Notes under the pieces: model-generated
Database searches by the model: none
The model's input: the letters and a program-made list of their open reading frames with translations, nothing else
What the model was told of the DNA's origin: nothing
In this document: positions 8,820-17,524 of the stretch, piece after piece
Layout of the letters: every line of letters starts with the position of its first letter
Position numbering within the stretch: the stretch's first letter is position 1
From: CAZBWE01 sp964568985
GTDB taxonomy: Bacteria; Planctomycetota; Phycisphaerae; Sedimentisphaerales; Anaerobacaceae
Assembly (NCBI GenBank): GCA_964568985.1
Contig: CAZMSP010000005.1
Coordinates: 1-35,371 of the forward strand
Direction of reading: 5' to 3'
DNA length: 35,371 nucleotides
Made by a program: the position numbers and the translations under genes

Positions 8820-10448
8820 TCAACTTTTTTCCTTAAATACGGGGTTGTTTTGCCACATCTGACTAAACGGGAAATCGAGCATTTGTTCCGCTTTTTCGAG
8901 TGGTTCGATTGCTGATTTGCAATCTTTTCGCCGATTGAGCTTTGCCTCTAACAAGAGAGTATCGACCGTCGGCTGTTGTTGATTGACCTGGCGGACGAGC
9001 TGAGCTGCCTGGGTATGAAGGCCGGCTTTGAAAAAAGCCTTCGCGGCCAGTCCTTTTATCCACAATTTGTTTTGATAATGTTCGGCAATATATCCAAATG
9101 TCTGCGCTGCTTTTAACCAGTTCCCGCTTTTTCCTGCGGCTCTGGCCTGCTCAAGTAACTGGTCATACTGAAACGGAATCTCTTCAGCAAGCACACGCCT
9201 TATTATGATACCGGCAGCTTTTAGAGACTGGCGAAAGGTCAGGTGCGGAAAGTTTTTTCGAGCATAATCCAAGTCCCCTCTGCTTAATATAACAGCCCAG
9301 AGTTCGTCTGTTGAATCCTCCAGTTCAAAGGCCTCTTTGTTCGCGGAGCTATTGATAAGAGCGTAGAGCGAATCCTCCACCCAGAAATTTCTTATTGGAA
9401 ATGCTGCCGGTACTATGGCAATAACATCACCATCGCATTTAGCCAGGGCCGCGTCTATGATTTGCTCCTTCGACGTCCAAGATTCCACCGGAACAGTAAC
9501 CATGTTTGGTATCTCCACATTGAGCTTGCCGAATTCAGACTGCTCCAGTGGCAGATAAATCTGATAGGGATAGAATGTGTGTTGCCAGATAGAAACAAGG
9601 GTATCTCGCACTTGTTCGCTCAGCCTATCCATTGTAAGAATAATGGACATATCCTTAATTTTCGGCCACGGCTTAGGAGGCCTGGTGGTTCGTATCGCAA
9701 GGAAATTCCTCAAGTATTCATCCCGGTCTTTGAAATATCGAGCTGAAATTCTGTCAGAGTCCCCAACAGGATGGTAAAATTCACCAGTGATTTCGTGGAC
9801 ATGATGGAAATCGGTAAAGAATGCCAACCTCCGGGTTAAATCCCAGTCAACCAGGACATTTAGTTTTTCATTAAAGGTGCCGGTTTTTTCAAGTATCTCT
9901 CTGGTGTGCATCAAACTTACATGCAGAGTATGGTTAAAACAGAGCGTAAAAAAGCGGTCGAAGTCCCGGCTGATGTCGAGAACCTTGCTTAAAACCTCTC
10001 GATCGCCCTCAGGACCAATCCGGCAGTATGTCCTGTGCAAATCACTGTATGCAAGCTGGCAGTCGCCCCCGCTACTGTCTTCCGACAGGAAGACGCGGGG
10101 GTCTTCCAGAGTATTTACCAATGTTTCTATATGATGGGGGTAATATAAATCGTCGTCATCAAGATAAGCAATATATTTGCCCTTTGCTTGTAACAGGGCC
10201 TGGTTCAGGGAGAAGGCCTTGCCTCGATTTTCCTGCCTGTCAATAAAAACAATCCTTGGGTCATTGAATGAGTTGATAACGTCGCTTATATCTTCTCCGC
10301 CGTCTCTAATTACGAAAATTTCAAGATTGCTGTAGTTCTGCTGTACAGCACTGGAAAGTGCTGTAGGCAAAAAGTTCCGCCGGTTGTAAGTTGGCAATAA
10401 GACACTGACCAGCGGTTCGGCCTTTTTTTTGCGGTCTCTTATCATCAT
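8820..10448 (-). CDS. GT2 family glycosyltransferase with C-terminal helical repeats
   Basis: The protein has 542 residues. The N-terminal 240 or so form a canonical GT2 GT-A domain: VSVLLPTYNRRNFL at 14-27, IRDGGED, and the metal-binding YLDDDDLYYPHH near 93-104. Residues 265-400 look like a second, weaker GT-A-like region (MSIILTMDRLSEQVRDTL), and 435-530 are TPR-like helices. Residues 117-127 (PRVFLSEDSSG) are encoded by a palindromic element inside the gene and interrupt the usual spacing between the acidic motif and the AYSDL strand. Two ATGs (10448, 10445) can start it; 32 bp separate it from the upstream TPR-GT4 gene. It probably adds a sugar to a protein or glycan acceptor in the cytoplasm; the donor cannot be told. 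Confidence 0.88.
   Translation of the reverse strand: MMIRDRKKKAEPLVSVLLPTYNRRNFLPTALSSAVQQNYSNLEIFVIRDGGEDISDVINSFNDPRIVFIDRQENRGKAFSLNQALLQAKGKYIAYLDDDDLYYPHHIETLVNTLEDPRVFLSEDSSGGDCQLAYSDLHRTYCRIGPEGDREVLSKVLDISRDFDRFFTLCFNHTLHVSLMHTREILEKTGTFNEKLNVLVDWDLTRRLAFFTDFHHVHEITGEFYHPVGDSDRISARYFKDRDEYLRNFLAIRTTRPPKPWPKIKDMSIILTMDRLSEQVRDTLVSIWQHTFYPYQIYLPLEQSEFGKLNVEIPNMVTVPVESWTSKEQIIDAALAKCDGDVIAIVPAAFPIRNFWVEDSLYALINSSANKEAFELEDSTDELWAVILSRGDLDYARKNFPHLTFRQSLKAAGIIIRRVLAEEIPFQYDQLLEQARAAGKSGNWLKAAQTFGYIAEHYQNKLWIKGLAAKAFFKAGLHTQAAQLVRQVNQQQPTVDTLLLEAKLNRRKDCKSAIEPLEKAEQMLDFPFSQMWQNNPVFKEKS
10066..10101 (-). repeat. In-frame palindromic hairpin element, copy A (inside the GT2 gene)
   Basis: Read on the coding (minus) strand: outer arm CCCCCGC, spacer GTCTTC, inner arm CTGTC, loop GGAA, inner arm GACAG, spacer TA, outer arm GCGGGGG. 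Both arms pair perfectly. It encodes PRVFLSEDSSG in the GT2 protein. Copies B and C share architecture, orientation and codon phase. Confidence 0.8.
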
Positions 10449-10480
10449 AAAACTGATAATATTCTTTCATGGACCGAATA

Positions 10481-11935
10481 TTACACCACAGTGTTGCTCT
10501 CGAATATCGGAGCGGTTGATTCCGAAGATGATACACCATCTACCTGAGCTTCGAATTGGATGAATATTTCGTTTATTCTGCTCAACTGGCTTTCCAGAGA
10601 GTATTTTTCTTCAACAAATTTGCGATACCTTTGGGGCTCGTATTTATCGGAAAGAATTTGCCCACAAAATTCTTCAGAGATGTTAAACAAAAATTCCGAT
10701 GGGAAAACATCTTCGGCTCCCGGGAAATTGTGTATAACCGGCTTTAGGCCGCATGCCAGACCTTCTAATAGTCCAACAGGATGTCCTTCACAAATGGACG
10801 TTGAAACTATATAGTGTTTGTCTTGTAACCAGGAGTTTACGTCTCCCTGCCATCCATCAAAGAACACCACATCCCCAAGCGCAAGGGCCTGAACCATACG
10901 CCTTAAATATTGTTCAAGCGCCTGGTCCTGAAATCTGCCGGCGAAAAACAGACGGTATTCAGGGTCGATGTAGTGGAGCTTTTGCATGCACTGTAATACA
11001 AAGGCGGGATTCTTTACCATCCTCAAATTAGCCAGAAAAGCGATGTTCTTACCCCGCCGGCGGTCAATCAGTTTGAACTCGTCAAGGTCAATTCCGTTGG
11101 GAACAGCAACCACCGAGGTGTAACTTTCAAGGCCCGGAACTTTGCCCAGAAGCGTTTGTTTGGTAATGTCATTTCCAACACTTATAAGAGTGTCGATATT
11201 ATTCCAGTTAACCTCTTGCGGCCATTGCTCATAAGCTTCGTAGCGATGCAGCCTAATAATGTTCTTGCAGATTTTCGGCAATTTCGACGCGGCTACCGCA
11301 AGATTAGTACACCACTCAAACCACGATATGTCGCTCCACGCCATAAGCTCGTATAATTCGTCCTCTGTCTGGCCATCGAAGACACGTGCCTTGAAACGCT
11401 GTTTTGTAAACTCGATGATTTTGTTAAGAAATGTCATCCCATCGCCGCCACAGAAGAAAGCTATCTTTGGCCTTTTCGAACGAATTACCTCAAGTACCGG
11501 TTTAAGGATTTCCTGGTCAGACCATATCTGTTGAGAACGAAGCAGCATTTCTATAGCATTGGCTTTATCGTTTTGGTTCAAAAAAATCGTGGCAGCCCTG
11601 TTAAGTACATCTGCATTTAATATTTTCATCCGCTCCATATCATCAAAAAGAAACGTTGCCTCTTTTACTTTACCGACAGTCATGCAGCTTTCGGACAGAT
11701 TCCATAACATCTCAGTCGAGTCGGGTTTTAGGTTTCTTGCTTTAGTAAGATGCTCGATGGCTTCTTCTGACCGGCCAAGACAATGAAGAATTACCCCAGC
11801 ATCGTTCAGTGCCTGGGCATCTTCAGGTGCTGATTGAAGGTGCTTTTGTATACAAGCAAGGGCCTCAGCGTATCTGCCTGCTCCAGCCAATTCCAAACCT
11901 ACCTCATAATCATTCGAGTTTGCCTTAGTCGTCAT
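10481..11935 (-). CDS. TPR-linked GT4-type glycosyltransferase
   Basis: The protein has 484 residues. Residues 1-150 are TPR repeats (YEVGLELAGAGRYAEALACI, LNDAGVILHCLGRSEEAIEH). About 160-460 is a GT-B fold glycosyltransferase: KIAFFCGGDG at the N-lobe, VAVPNGIDLDEF at the interlobe, IAFLANLRMVKNPAFVLQ, and the EX7E signature in CEGHPVGLLEGLACG, which binds the nucleotide sugar in GT4 enzymes. An AAGGAG lies 8 nt before the ATG. It is the first gene after the sigma-54 promoter at 12018-12033. TPR fused to a glycosyltransferase recalls protein O-glycosyltransferases, whose TPRs bind the acceptor; that it acts on flagellin is inference from the neighbouring flgL operon. Confidence 0.88.
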   Translation of the reverse strand: MTTKANSNDYEVGLELAGAGRYAEALACIQKHLQSAPEDAQALNDAGVILHCLGRSEEAIEHLTKARNLKPDSTEMLWNLSESCMTVGKVKEATFLFDDMERMKILNADVLNRAATIFLNQNDKANAIEMLLRSQQIWSDQEILKPVLEVIRSKRPKIAFFCGGDGMTFLNKIIEFTKQRFKARVFDGQTEDELYELMAWSDISWFEWCTNLAVAASKLPKICKNIIRLHRYEAYEQWPQEVNWNNIDTLISVGNDITKQTLLGKVPGLESYTSVVAVPNGIDLDEFKLIDRRRGKNIAFLANLRMVKNPAFVLQCMQKLHYIDPEYRLFFAGRFQDQALEQYLRRMVQALALGDVVFFDGWQGDVNSWLQDKHYIVSTSICEGHPVGLLEGLACGLKPVIHNFPGAEDVFPSEFLFNISEEFCGQILSDKYEPQRYRKFVEEKYSLESQLSRINEIFIQFEAQVDGVSSSESTAPIFESNTVV

Positions 11936-12017
11936 CTGTTTTACTCCTTGTTCACGTTACAGTATCTCTTTAATAAGCTCGCAGCCAAATGGTCATAAAA
12001 CAACCGTTACACAATTG

Positions 12018-12033
12018 AGCAAATTCTGTACCA
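12018..12033 (-). promoter_or_regulatory. Sigma-54 (-24/-12) promoter of the glycan operon
   Basis: Minus strand reads TGGTAC-AGAAT-TTGCT, against the consensus TGGCAC-N5-TTGCW, one mismatch; the essential GG and GC are 10 nt apart. It is the only such match in the 317-bp gap and sits 83 bp before the ATG at 11935, giving a leader of about 70 nt. Confidence 0.78.
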
Positions 12034-12175
12034 TCGACTCCAACTGGCATTTATCTGTGATTTTGTAGTTTCCCACAAAAAATCTGTATAAATATCAAAC
12101 ATATGTGCTATCCAAATAAAACCTGTCGAAGTATTGTTATTTTGTAAATTTTGCTCTCATTTGCCCGTTCCTTTT

Positions 12176-12222
12176 TCATCAGTTTTTCAAAAAAGATGAC
12201 GGGAGGGGGCTTTTTTATAATT
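12176..12222 (-). terminator. Possible weak terminator after flgL
   Basis: Downstream of flgL on the minus strand an AAAAAAG arm pairs with CTTTTTT around a C-rich loop, followed by A/T-rich sequence. The stem is nearly all A:T, so termination is uncertain. The rest of the 11936-12252 gap holds the sigma-54 promoter and no ORF of note. Confidence 0.25.
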
Positions 12223-12252
12223 TTTTACATAAAACCACCTTCGCAAAAGGAA

Positions 12253-13443
12253 CTACTCAATGAAATCCAAAAGCGACAAAGACATAAGTCTGCCCGCCAC
12301 TGATAATGACATTTCATATAAGACCCCACGGCGGGAAATATCTATGGCAATTTGGCTAATATCGGCTTGCTGTAAAGCTGTGGTTTCATCTTCTGTACTA
12401 AACTTTATATTATCAAGGGTGTCCTTAAGGCTCTCCAGAAATCCGACTTTCGACGCTATAGAAACGGATTTTTCCACAAGACGATCTTCTAAGTCATTCA
12501 ATAAATTTATTGAATTATCTACTAACTCCGCAATCTTGGCGTTGGAAAGCCCTTTTTCATTTCTCAATATGTCCCGAAGGCTAATAAGTGTGTTGAATAT
12601 ATCATAAGTCCCTGGCGCACAAACCATATCGGTGCCAGTGGTGCTTATATTCGAGCCATCAACATACAAAACTCGTCCGGTTTGAGAATCTGTCACAGCA
12701 AGGTTGGAGGTATCCCCCTCCACAGCCACAGTGCTGGCCCCCCCATCGATAGAAAGTTCGTATTTACCGGTTACCTCGTTATAAGTTACTGTCAGCCAGA
12801 CGCTACCCCTAACGCTTGATGTCGCTGTGCCAGCTGCCGCTCCAGTATCGCCAAAAAAGAGTGGGGTACCACGATTGTCAAAGCGAAAGATATCATCGCC
12901 CACAGAAAAAATACTGGCTTCCAAGCCGGGAGCCAATTCCACGTCCCGACCATCAAAGCTTCCCTCGTAAGTTACGCTGGTAATTTCTCCATTGCTGTAC
13001 TGGGCAGCATATGGTGCCGAGCTTGTGTCGCTCCCTCCAAAAAGATATTGTTCCATATGTCTGGTATTAGCTAATGAAAACACCTGCTCTAACACATCAT
13101 TTACTTCTTCAGCAAGTCGGCTTCTTCCTTGTTCTGAATAGGTGCTGCTGGCAACTTGTGTCAGATGTACTTTTACTTCAGAAATAGTTGATGCAATCTC
13201 CTCAACAATGTTGTAGGAAATCTCCATTGTGTTACTGGCCTGCAGAATACTGTCCATATACTTCTCCAGCAGTCTCTTTTCAGAGTTCAATCCTAAAACT
13301 CGATAGGCTGCGGAAGGGTCATCAGAAGCCCGATTTATCCGTGAGCCGGTAGATATTTGCTCCTGAAGCCGTGCCATCGCTTCAGCCTGCAGGTTCAGGG
13401 CAAAGCCGACATTACTGTAAATGCTTAAAAACGTTCCACCCAT
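12253..13443 (-). CDS. flgL: Flagellar hook-filament junction protein FlgL
   Basis: The protein has 396 residues with the flagellin-type N-terminal D0/D1 helices: LQEQISTGSRINRASDDPSAA near residues 26-46 is the family hallmark, and the C-terminus (LQQADISQIAIDISRRGVLYEMSL) is the matching D0 helix. The central 150-300 region is the variable, Ser/Thr/Gly-rich domain. FlgL (HAP3) is exported by the flagellar type III system and joins hook to filament. It starts 28 bp after flgK with AGGGG 7 nt before the ATG, and is the last gene of the flg operon. About 400 residues is within the family range; the variable domain could be a glycosylation target. Confidence 0.93.
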   Translation of the reverse strand: MGGTFLSIYSNVGFALNLQAEAMARLQEQISTGSRINRASDDPSAAYRVLGLNSEKRLLEKYMDSILQASNTMEISYNIVEEIASTISEVKVHLTQVASSTYSEQGRSRLAEEVNDVLEQVFSLANTRHMEQYLFGGSDTSSAPYAAQYSNGEITSVTYEGSFDGRDVELAPGLEASIFSVGDDIFRFDNRGTPLFFGDTGAAAGTATSSVRGSVWLTVTYNEVTGKYELSIDGGASTVAVEGDTSNLAVTDSQTGRVLYVDGSNISTTGTDMVCAPGTYDIFNTLISLRDILRNEKGLSNAKIAELVDNSINLLNDLEDRLVEKSVSIASKVGFLESLKDTLDNIKFSTEDETTALQQADISQIAIDISRRGVLYEMSLSVAGRLMSLSLLDFIE

Positions 13444-13471
13444 CTTAAACCCCTGATATAAAATCAGATAA

Positions 13472-15466
13472 TTATATTAGCTGCATAATGCTGTCATTCA
13501 TCACTTGAACCGTGTTTATATATTTCGCCATTGCCTGAAACATTCGTTCAAAAACCAGCAGCTGGGTTGCTTCTTCACTAATGTCAACACCGCTCATATC
13601 GCTTTGTTGATTCGTGAGATTTTGAATCATAACCTCAATGTTATCCTGACGCATCTGTTTAACTGATAGCTGTTGACCGATGTTTGTAACCAATCGTCGA
13701 TAAAACTCTCCACAGGTCGAAGAGCCCAGAGTGCTTAGAGCCAGGTCTTTTACCTCCGCCATCTTCATAACGTTAATGTTGTCGGTCGTATCCGCACCGA
13801 GGGACGTTGCTATCCTCGCAGACGACGTAATGATATCCTGACAAACGGATATATCATTGGCACTGGTGCCGGAAAAAAAGCAGTTCAGCCCGATCGCCGA
13901 CAACAGACCGGAAGTATCCGAATCGGCATAAACATCAACTTTGAAATAATCGCCGACAGCCAGGTCGCCCATACCAACAGTTATGCTGATGCCGGTATCG
14001 CCAACCTTAATCCTGTCACCGGCCGCATACCCCAAACCGATATTGAGAGTGGCAATCGTATCCCCCCCGCTGTCGGTCACCAGGAGATTGAGGTCGCCAT
14101 TTCCTATATCATCATCTGCGGTTCCGGTGACCATAAACGTTAAAGTGTCGTTTGCACTGCCGGTATAAATACCCGATGCACCTACAGCCGGGTCTGACGA
14201 TCCGCTAAAACTAATATCATCCGCCTCAGGTTCCGGCAGTACCACGGGCAGAAAATCAAATGTATAGTTTGTGCTGGCCGTAATGGTCAGCTGATTTGAA
14301 GAATTCACGGAAGCAGTAAGTGGTGAGCCTGAAATTGCATTAATTTTCGCAGCTATCGTGGTCAGAGAATCTCCCCCGGAATCGCCGTCAATAGTGATTT
14401 TTTCTCTCGTTATAGCTCCGGTGTTAGTGTTGGTAATTCTTATATACAGCTCACCATCGGTTACAGCAGGAACGAAATCCGCTAAATCTTCGCTTGTCAT
14501 CGCCCAGCCAGTCAGTCCGGTGAAAGAACCTCCTGAACCCACTCCCTGAACATGGAGTTGATTTATCTGATTGATTATTGCCTTTGCCAAAGAGTCCAGC
14601 TTATCGTGAATATCATAGACTATCTCATTTTTTAACGACAGCAGTGCCCCAAGCTTTCCTCCTTGTACATCGGTTGTGTAATCAGATACACCAGCAATTG
14701 AAATACCCAAACTGCCGTTTTTATCCAAACCCACCTCGAGTTCGATAGCAGAATCGTCCGCCACCACCGGTATTCCCGCAACGGTTACATCAACTACACC
14801 AAATTCTCTGCTATAAGTTTGGAGACCAACCAACTTAGACAAGTCCGATATGCACTTATCTCTTTGGTCGCACAGGTTGTTGGCCTGTCCTCCACCTATC
14901 TCCACTCTTTCTATATTGTCGTTGAGTTCAGCGATTTGGCTCGTAAGCACATTGATAGATTCAATAATGTTTTCAGTATCTAAGCTAATCTGTGTCTCCA
15001 AAGTAGCCAGAAATTCTCCTATTGTTCTAAATTGATTGGCCATTGTCTGTGCATCGCTCACAGCCTGATTTTGCCAAATGATCTCGGTGGGATGCGCGCT
15101 TAAGTCCTGCAACGCATTGAAAAACTTGTCTATTGCCGCGTTCAGACCCCCAGATTCCGTTGAAAGCTCACCAAACACACTTTCAATTGTCTGCAAAGTG
15201 ATAAGTTCCTGTGAAACCTGCCCCAATGAGGATTGTTGTCGGAGAATCTCCCCTTCCAAGAGAATATCAACTATTCTGGTAACCCCGCTGATGTCAACAC
15301 CTCCTCCAAGCAGAATCGAACCTTTCTGTGATGAGTAAGCAGGTCTCAGTTCTACTCTCTGACGGTGGTAACCTTCCGTAGCTGCGTTGGCAATATTGTT
15401 GCCGATTATGTCAAGGGCTTTCTGAGCCACATCGAGGCCGCTTATACCTATAGAGTAATCCGGCAT
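13472..15466 (-). CDS. flgK: Flagellar hook-associated protein FlgK
   Basis: The protein has 664 residues. The N-terminus (SIGISGLDVAQKALDIIGNNIANAATEGYHRQRVEL region) is the rod/hook-family motif with the FlgK-type GYHRQRV ending, and the C-terminus (GVDISEEATQLLVFERMFQAMAKYI) is the conserved FlgK D0 helix. Residues of about 310-560 form a large beta-rich, Asp/Gly/Thr-rich insertion, making this longer than enterobacterial FlgK (about 550). FlgK (HAP1) is the first junction protein and a client of FlgN, whose gene lies directly upstream. A GGAG lies 8 nt before the ATG. Confidence 0.93.
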   Translation of the reverse strand: MPDYSIGISGLDVAQKALDIIGNNIANAATEGYHRQRVELRPAYSSQKGSILLGGGVDISGVTRIVDILLEGEILRQQSSLGQVSQELITLQTIESVFGELSTESGGLNAAIDKFFNALQDLSAHPTEIIWQNQAVSDAQTMANQFRTIGEFLATLETQISLDTENIIESINVLTSQIAELNDNIERVEIGGGQANNLCDQRDKCISDLSKLVGLQTYSREFGVVDVTVAGIPVVADDSAIELEVGLDKNGSLGISIAGVSDYTTDVQGGKLGALLSLKNEIVYDIHDKLDSLAKAIINQINQLHVQGVGSGGSFTGLTGWAMTSEDLADFVPAVTDGELYIRITNTNTGAITREKITIDGDSGGDSLTTIAAKINAISGSPLTASVNSSNQLTITASTNYTFDFLPVVLPEPEADDISFSGSSDPAVGASGIYTGSANDTLTFMVTGTADDDIGNGDLNLLVTDSGGDTIATLNIGLGYAAGDRIKVGDTGISITVGMGDLAVGDYFKVDVYADSDTSGLLSAIGLNCFFSGTSANDISVCQDIITSSARIATSLGADTTDNINVMKMAEVKDLALSTLGSSTCGEFYRRLVTNIGQQLSVKQMRQDNIEVMIQNLTNQQSDMSGVDISEEATQLLVFERMFQAMAKYINTVQVMNDSIMQLI

Positions 15467-15494
15467 CTCTTAACTCCATCTAAACAGCAATTTT

Positions 15495-16016
15495 TTAAAA
15501 CCGTAAATTTACAAATCCCCCATCAGTTTGACTTCTGGTAAACCCCTTGGAATCGTACGTGATTGTTCCAGACCTGCCAATTTCAAAAATACTCTTCAAG
15601 AGCACGTTGTTAAATCTAGCACAATCTGACAAAAGCATTGCTGTGCTTATATGTTCCTTCTTAAGCCGGTCAGTTAACAATCTTAACATCGCCTTCCTCT
15701 CGGCTACTTGAGCTTTTTTTTCTCCCGTCAGCTCATCTTCGAGCACCGACAGAGTCATTTGCTCAAGGTTGCAGCCAAAGACTGCTGCTAATTCTTCTCG
15801 TATCGACTGCCGTTTTAATTCGTTGCATTTGTAACTGTCTGACCCAGTCTGGATACCCTCAAGCAGTTTACCCAAATTTGTATCATCACGCTTGACAACC
15901 AAGCTGCGCAGTTCGTTCAACCTTGACAAACTTTCCTGCAAGCGCTGAATATCCTTGTCAAGAACATCTAACAACTCATCAACCTTGTCTTCTATTTCAA
16001 TAGCTGTTGTTTTCAT
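15495..16016 (-). CDS. flgN: FlgN-family export chaperone
   Basis: The protein has 173 residues, long helices throughout: LLDVLDKDIQRLQESLSRLNELRSL and LRLLTDRLKKEHISTAMLLSDCARFNNVLLKSIF are typical of FlgN, the cytoplasmic chaperone for FlgK and FlgL. The C-terminal tail (TITYDSKGFTRSQTDGGFVNLRF) is the disordered part usual in the family. Position between the rod-binding gene and flgK-flgL strongly supports the call. Its ATG overlaps the upstream stop codon by 4 bp (ATGA-type coupling). Confidence 0.85.
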   Translation of the reverse strand: MKTTAIEIEDKVDELLDVLDKDIQRLQESLSRLNELRSLVVKRDDTNLGKLLEGIQTGSDSYKCNELKRQSIREELAAVFGCNLEQMTLSVLEDELTGEKKAQVAERKAMLRLLTDRLKKEHISTAMLLSDCARFNNVLLKSIFEIGRSGTITYDSKGFTRSQTDGGFVNLRF

Positions 16017-16357
16017 ACATTTTTATCTAATAACTCTGTTACTGTACTTCTTTTGCTCGAATCGGTTAGAGCCTGGTATATATCCTTCCACAGACCAAAG
16101 CCGCCGTTGTTCGCAATGTCACGAGCCAGGTATAACCAGAATATTCCTTGAACCTGCCTGGACGTTTCATCTTTTTCGAAACCCCAATCATCAATAGTAT
16201 TTTTCATTTCTTCCAGCAGCTTATGGATAAATACTGATTCAAAATCTTTGGCGGACTGCTTCTTTTTCTCTTCCTGGAGAGCGTCGAATTTATTTAAATT
16301 CTCTATTGGCACGGCTGGTGGAATAATTTCAGTTGATATCAATTTGATGCTGTCCAT
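16013..16357 (-). CDS. flgJ: Rod-binding protein, FlgJ N-terminal-like (no muramidase domain)
   Basis: The protein has 114 residues and matches the rod-binding domain: KKKQSAKDFESVFIHKLLEEMKNTI and a C-terminal helix around QGIFWLYLARDIANNGGFGLW. In FlgJ this domain caps the growing rod in the periplasm. The C-terminal glucosaminidase domain of enterobacterial FlgJ is absent, as in many other phyla, so peptidoglycan opening must be done by another enzyme. There is no signal peptide, as expected for a type III substrate. It sits 10 bp after flgI and overlaps flgN by 4 bp. Confidence 0.82.
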   Translation of the reverse strand: MDSIKLISTEIIPPAVPIENLNKFDALQEEKKKQSAKDFESVFIHKLLEEMKNTIDDWGFEKDETSRQVQGIFWLYLARDIANNGGFGLWKDIYQALTDSSKRSTVTELLDKNV

Positions 16358-16367
16358 AAAATCGACC

Positions 16368-17474
16368 TTACATTATTTCCAACTTAGCCTGAAGGGCCCC
16401 AGCTTTTTTCAGGGCATTAAATATCGCTATGAGGTCTCGCGGCGTCGCCCCTATGGCGTTGAGGGCTTTAGCCAACTCTGAAACAGTAACTACCCTGGGT
16501 ACCGGGACCAGATAGCCATCTCTTTCTTCAATCCCCATCTCGGTTTCCGGCACAGCTACTGTTGTGCCCGCATCGGAGAAAGGCGCTGTCGGCTGAGAAA
16601 CTCTTGCAGTTTCTCTGATTTTTATCACCAAGCTGCCCTGCGATATCGCCACTGTAGATATGCCGACACTCTCCCCAACTACAATTGTACCGGTGCGTTC
16701 GTTGATAACCACCACCGCAGGGGTATCTACTCGTACTTCAAGCTGCGTAATATCAACTATAAAACCTGCTATACCCATCTGGCCAATTTGACCGGGAACC
16801 TTGACATTGATAGTGCCAGCATCAACAACTTCTGCACTATTTGGGTGATTTCGGTTTATAGCCCTGCTTATGCGCTCGGCAGTCGAAAAATCGTTGTTTC
16901 GCAGATTAAGCGTGATAAACCTCCCCTTAGGGGCATATTCAACAAAAGTGGCGATTTCTGATTTTTCAACGATAGCACCGCCGGGTATTCGGCCAACCGT
17001 CTGATGGTTCTTCGTAATAGAAGCCTGTTTGCCAGACGCTGCCCAGCCACCAATCGAAACTCCTCCCTGGGCGACAGCATAAACCTGTCCATCAAGCCCT
17101 TTTAGCGGCGTAGGAAAGAGCATACCACCTTGAAGGCTTTTGGCATCTGCTATGGAAGAAACGTCAACATCGATACACGAACCCTCACGAGCAAAAGGAC
17201 CTAACTCCGCCGTTACCATAACAATGGCAATATTACCTCCAGTCAAATCGTCGGGAGAAAATACCAACCCTGAATCTCGCAGGATATTCGCCAACATTTG
17301 TTGCGACGGTAAAGTGCTGTCGCCGGTACCGGCCAGTCCTATAACCAATCCGATGCCGCTGAGCGGATTGCTCCGAACGCCCTGAATATCCACGATGTCC
17401 TTTATCCGCTCACATTGCCCTACTTCAGCCATGTTTAGCAGGATTACAAATAAAATTACCAAACGAAATTTCAT
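16368..17474 (-). CDS. flgI: Flagellar P-ring protein FlgI
   Basis: The protein has 368 residues, the normal FlgI length. A Sec signal peptide (MKFRLVILFVILLNMAEVGQC) is followed by ERIKDIVDIQGVRSNPLSGIGLVIGLAGTGD, the highly conserved start of the mature protein. TVAVPETEMG and a C-terminal LAKALNAIGATPRDLIAIFNALKKAGALQA are also diagnostic. FlgI forms the bushing ring in the peptidoglycan layer and needs FlgA for assembly. AAGGG lies upstream of the ATG at 17474. A 50-bp gap separates it from flgH. Confidence 0.95.
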   Translation of the reverse strand: MKFRLVILFVILLNMAEVGQCERIKDIVDIQGVRSNPLSGIGLVIGLAGTGDSTLPSQQMLANILRDSGLVFSPDDLTGGNIAIVMVTAELGPFAREGSCIDVDVSSIADAKSLQGGMLFPTPLKGLDGQVYAVAQGGVSIGGWAASGKQASITKNHQTVGRIPGGAIVEKSEIATFVEYAPKGRFITLNLRNNDFSTAERISRAINRNHPNSAEVVDAGTINVKVPGQIGQMGIAGFIVDITQLEVRVDTPAVVVINERTGTIVVGESVGISTVAISQGSLVIKIRETARVSQPTAPFSDAGTTVAVPETEMGIEERDGYLVPVPRVVTVSELAKALNAIGATPRDLIAIFNALKKAGALQAKLEIM

Positions 17475-17524
17475 ACTACTACACCCTTAAAAATAATCGC
17501 TTATTGCTCCCAATACAGCTAACT

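Noticed and set aside
14060..14075. CCCCCCCGCTGTCGG in flgK as another palindromic element
   Set aside because: No G-rich partner arm follows; it simply encodes a Ser-Gly-Gly-Asp turn.
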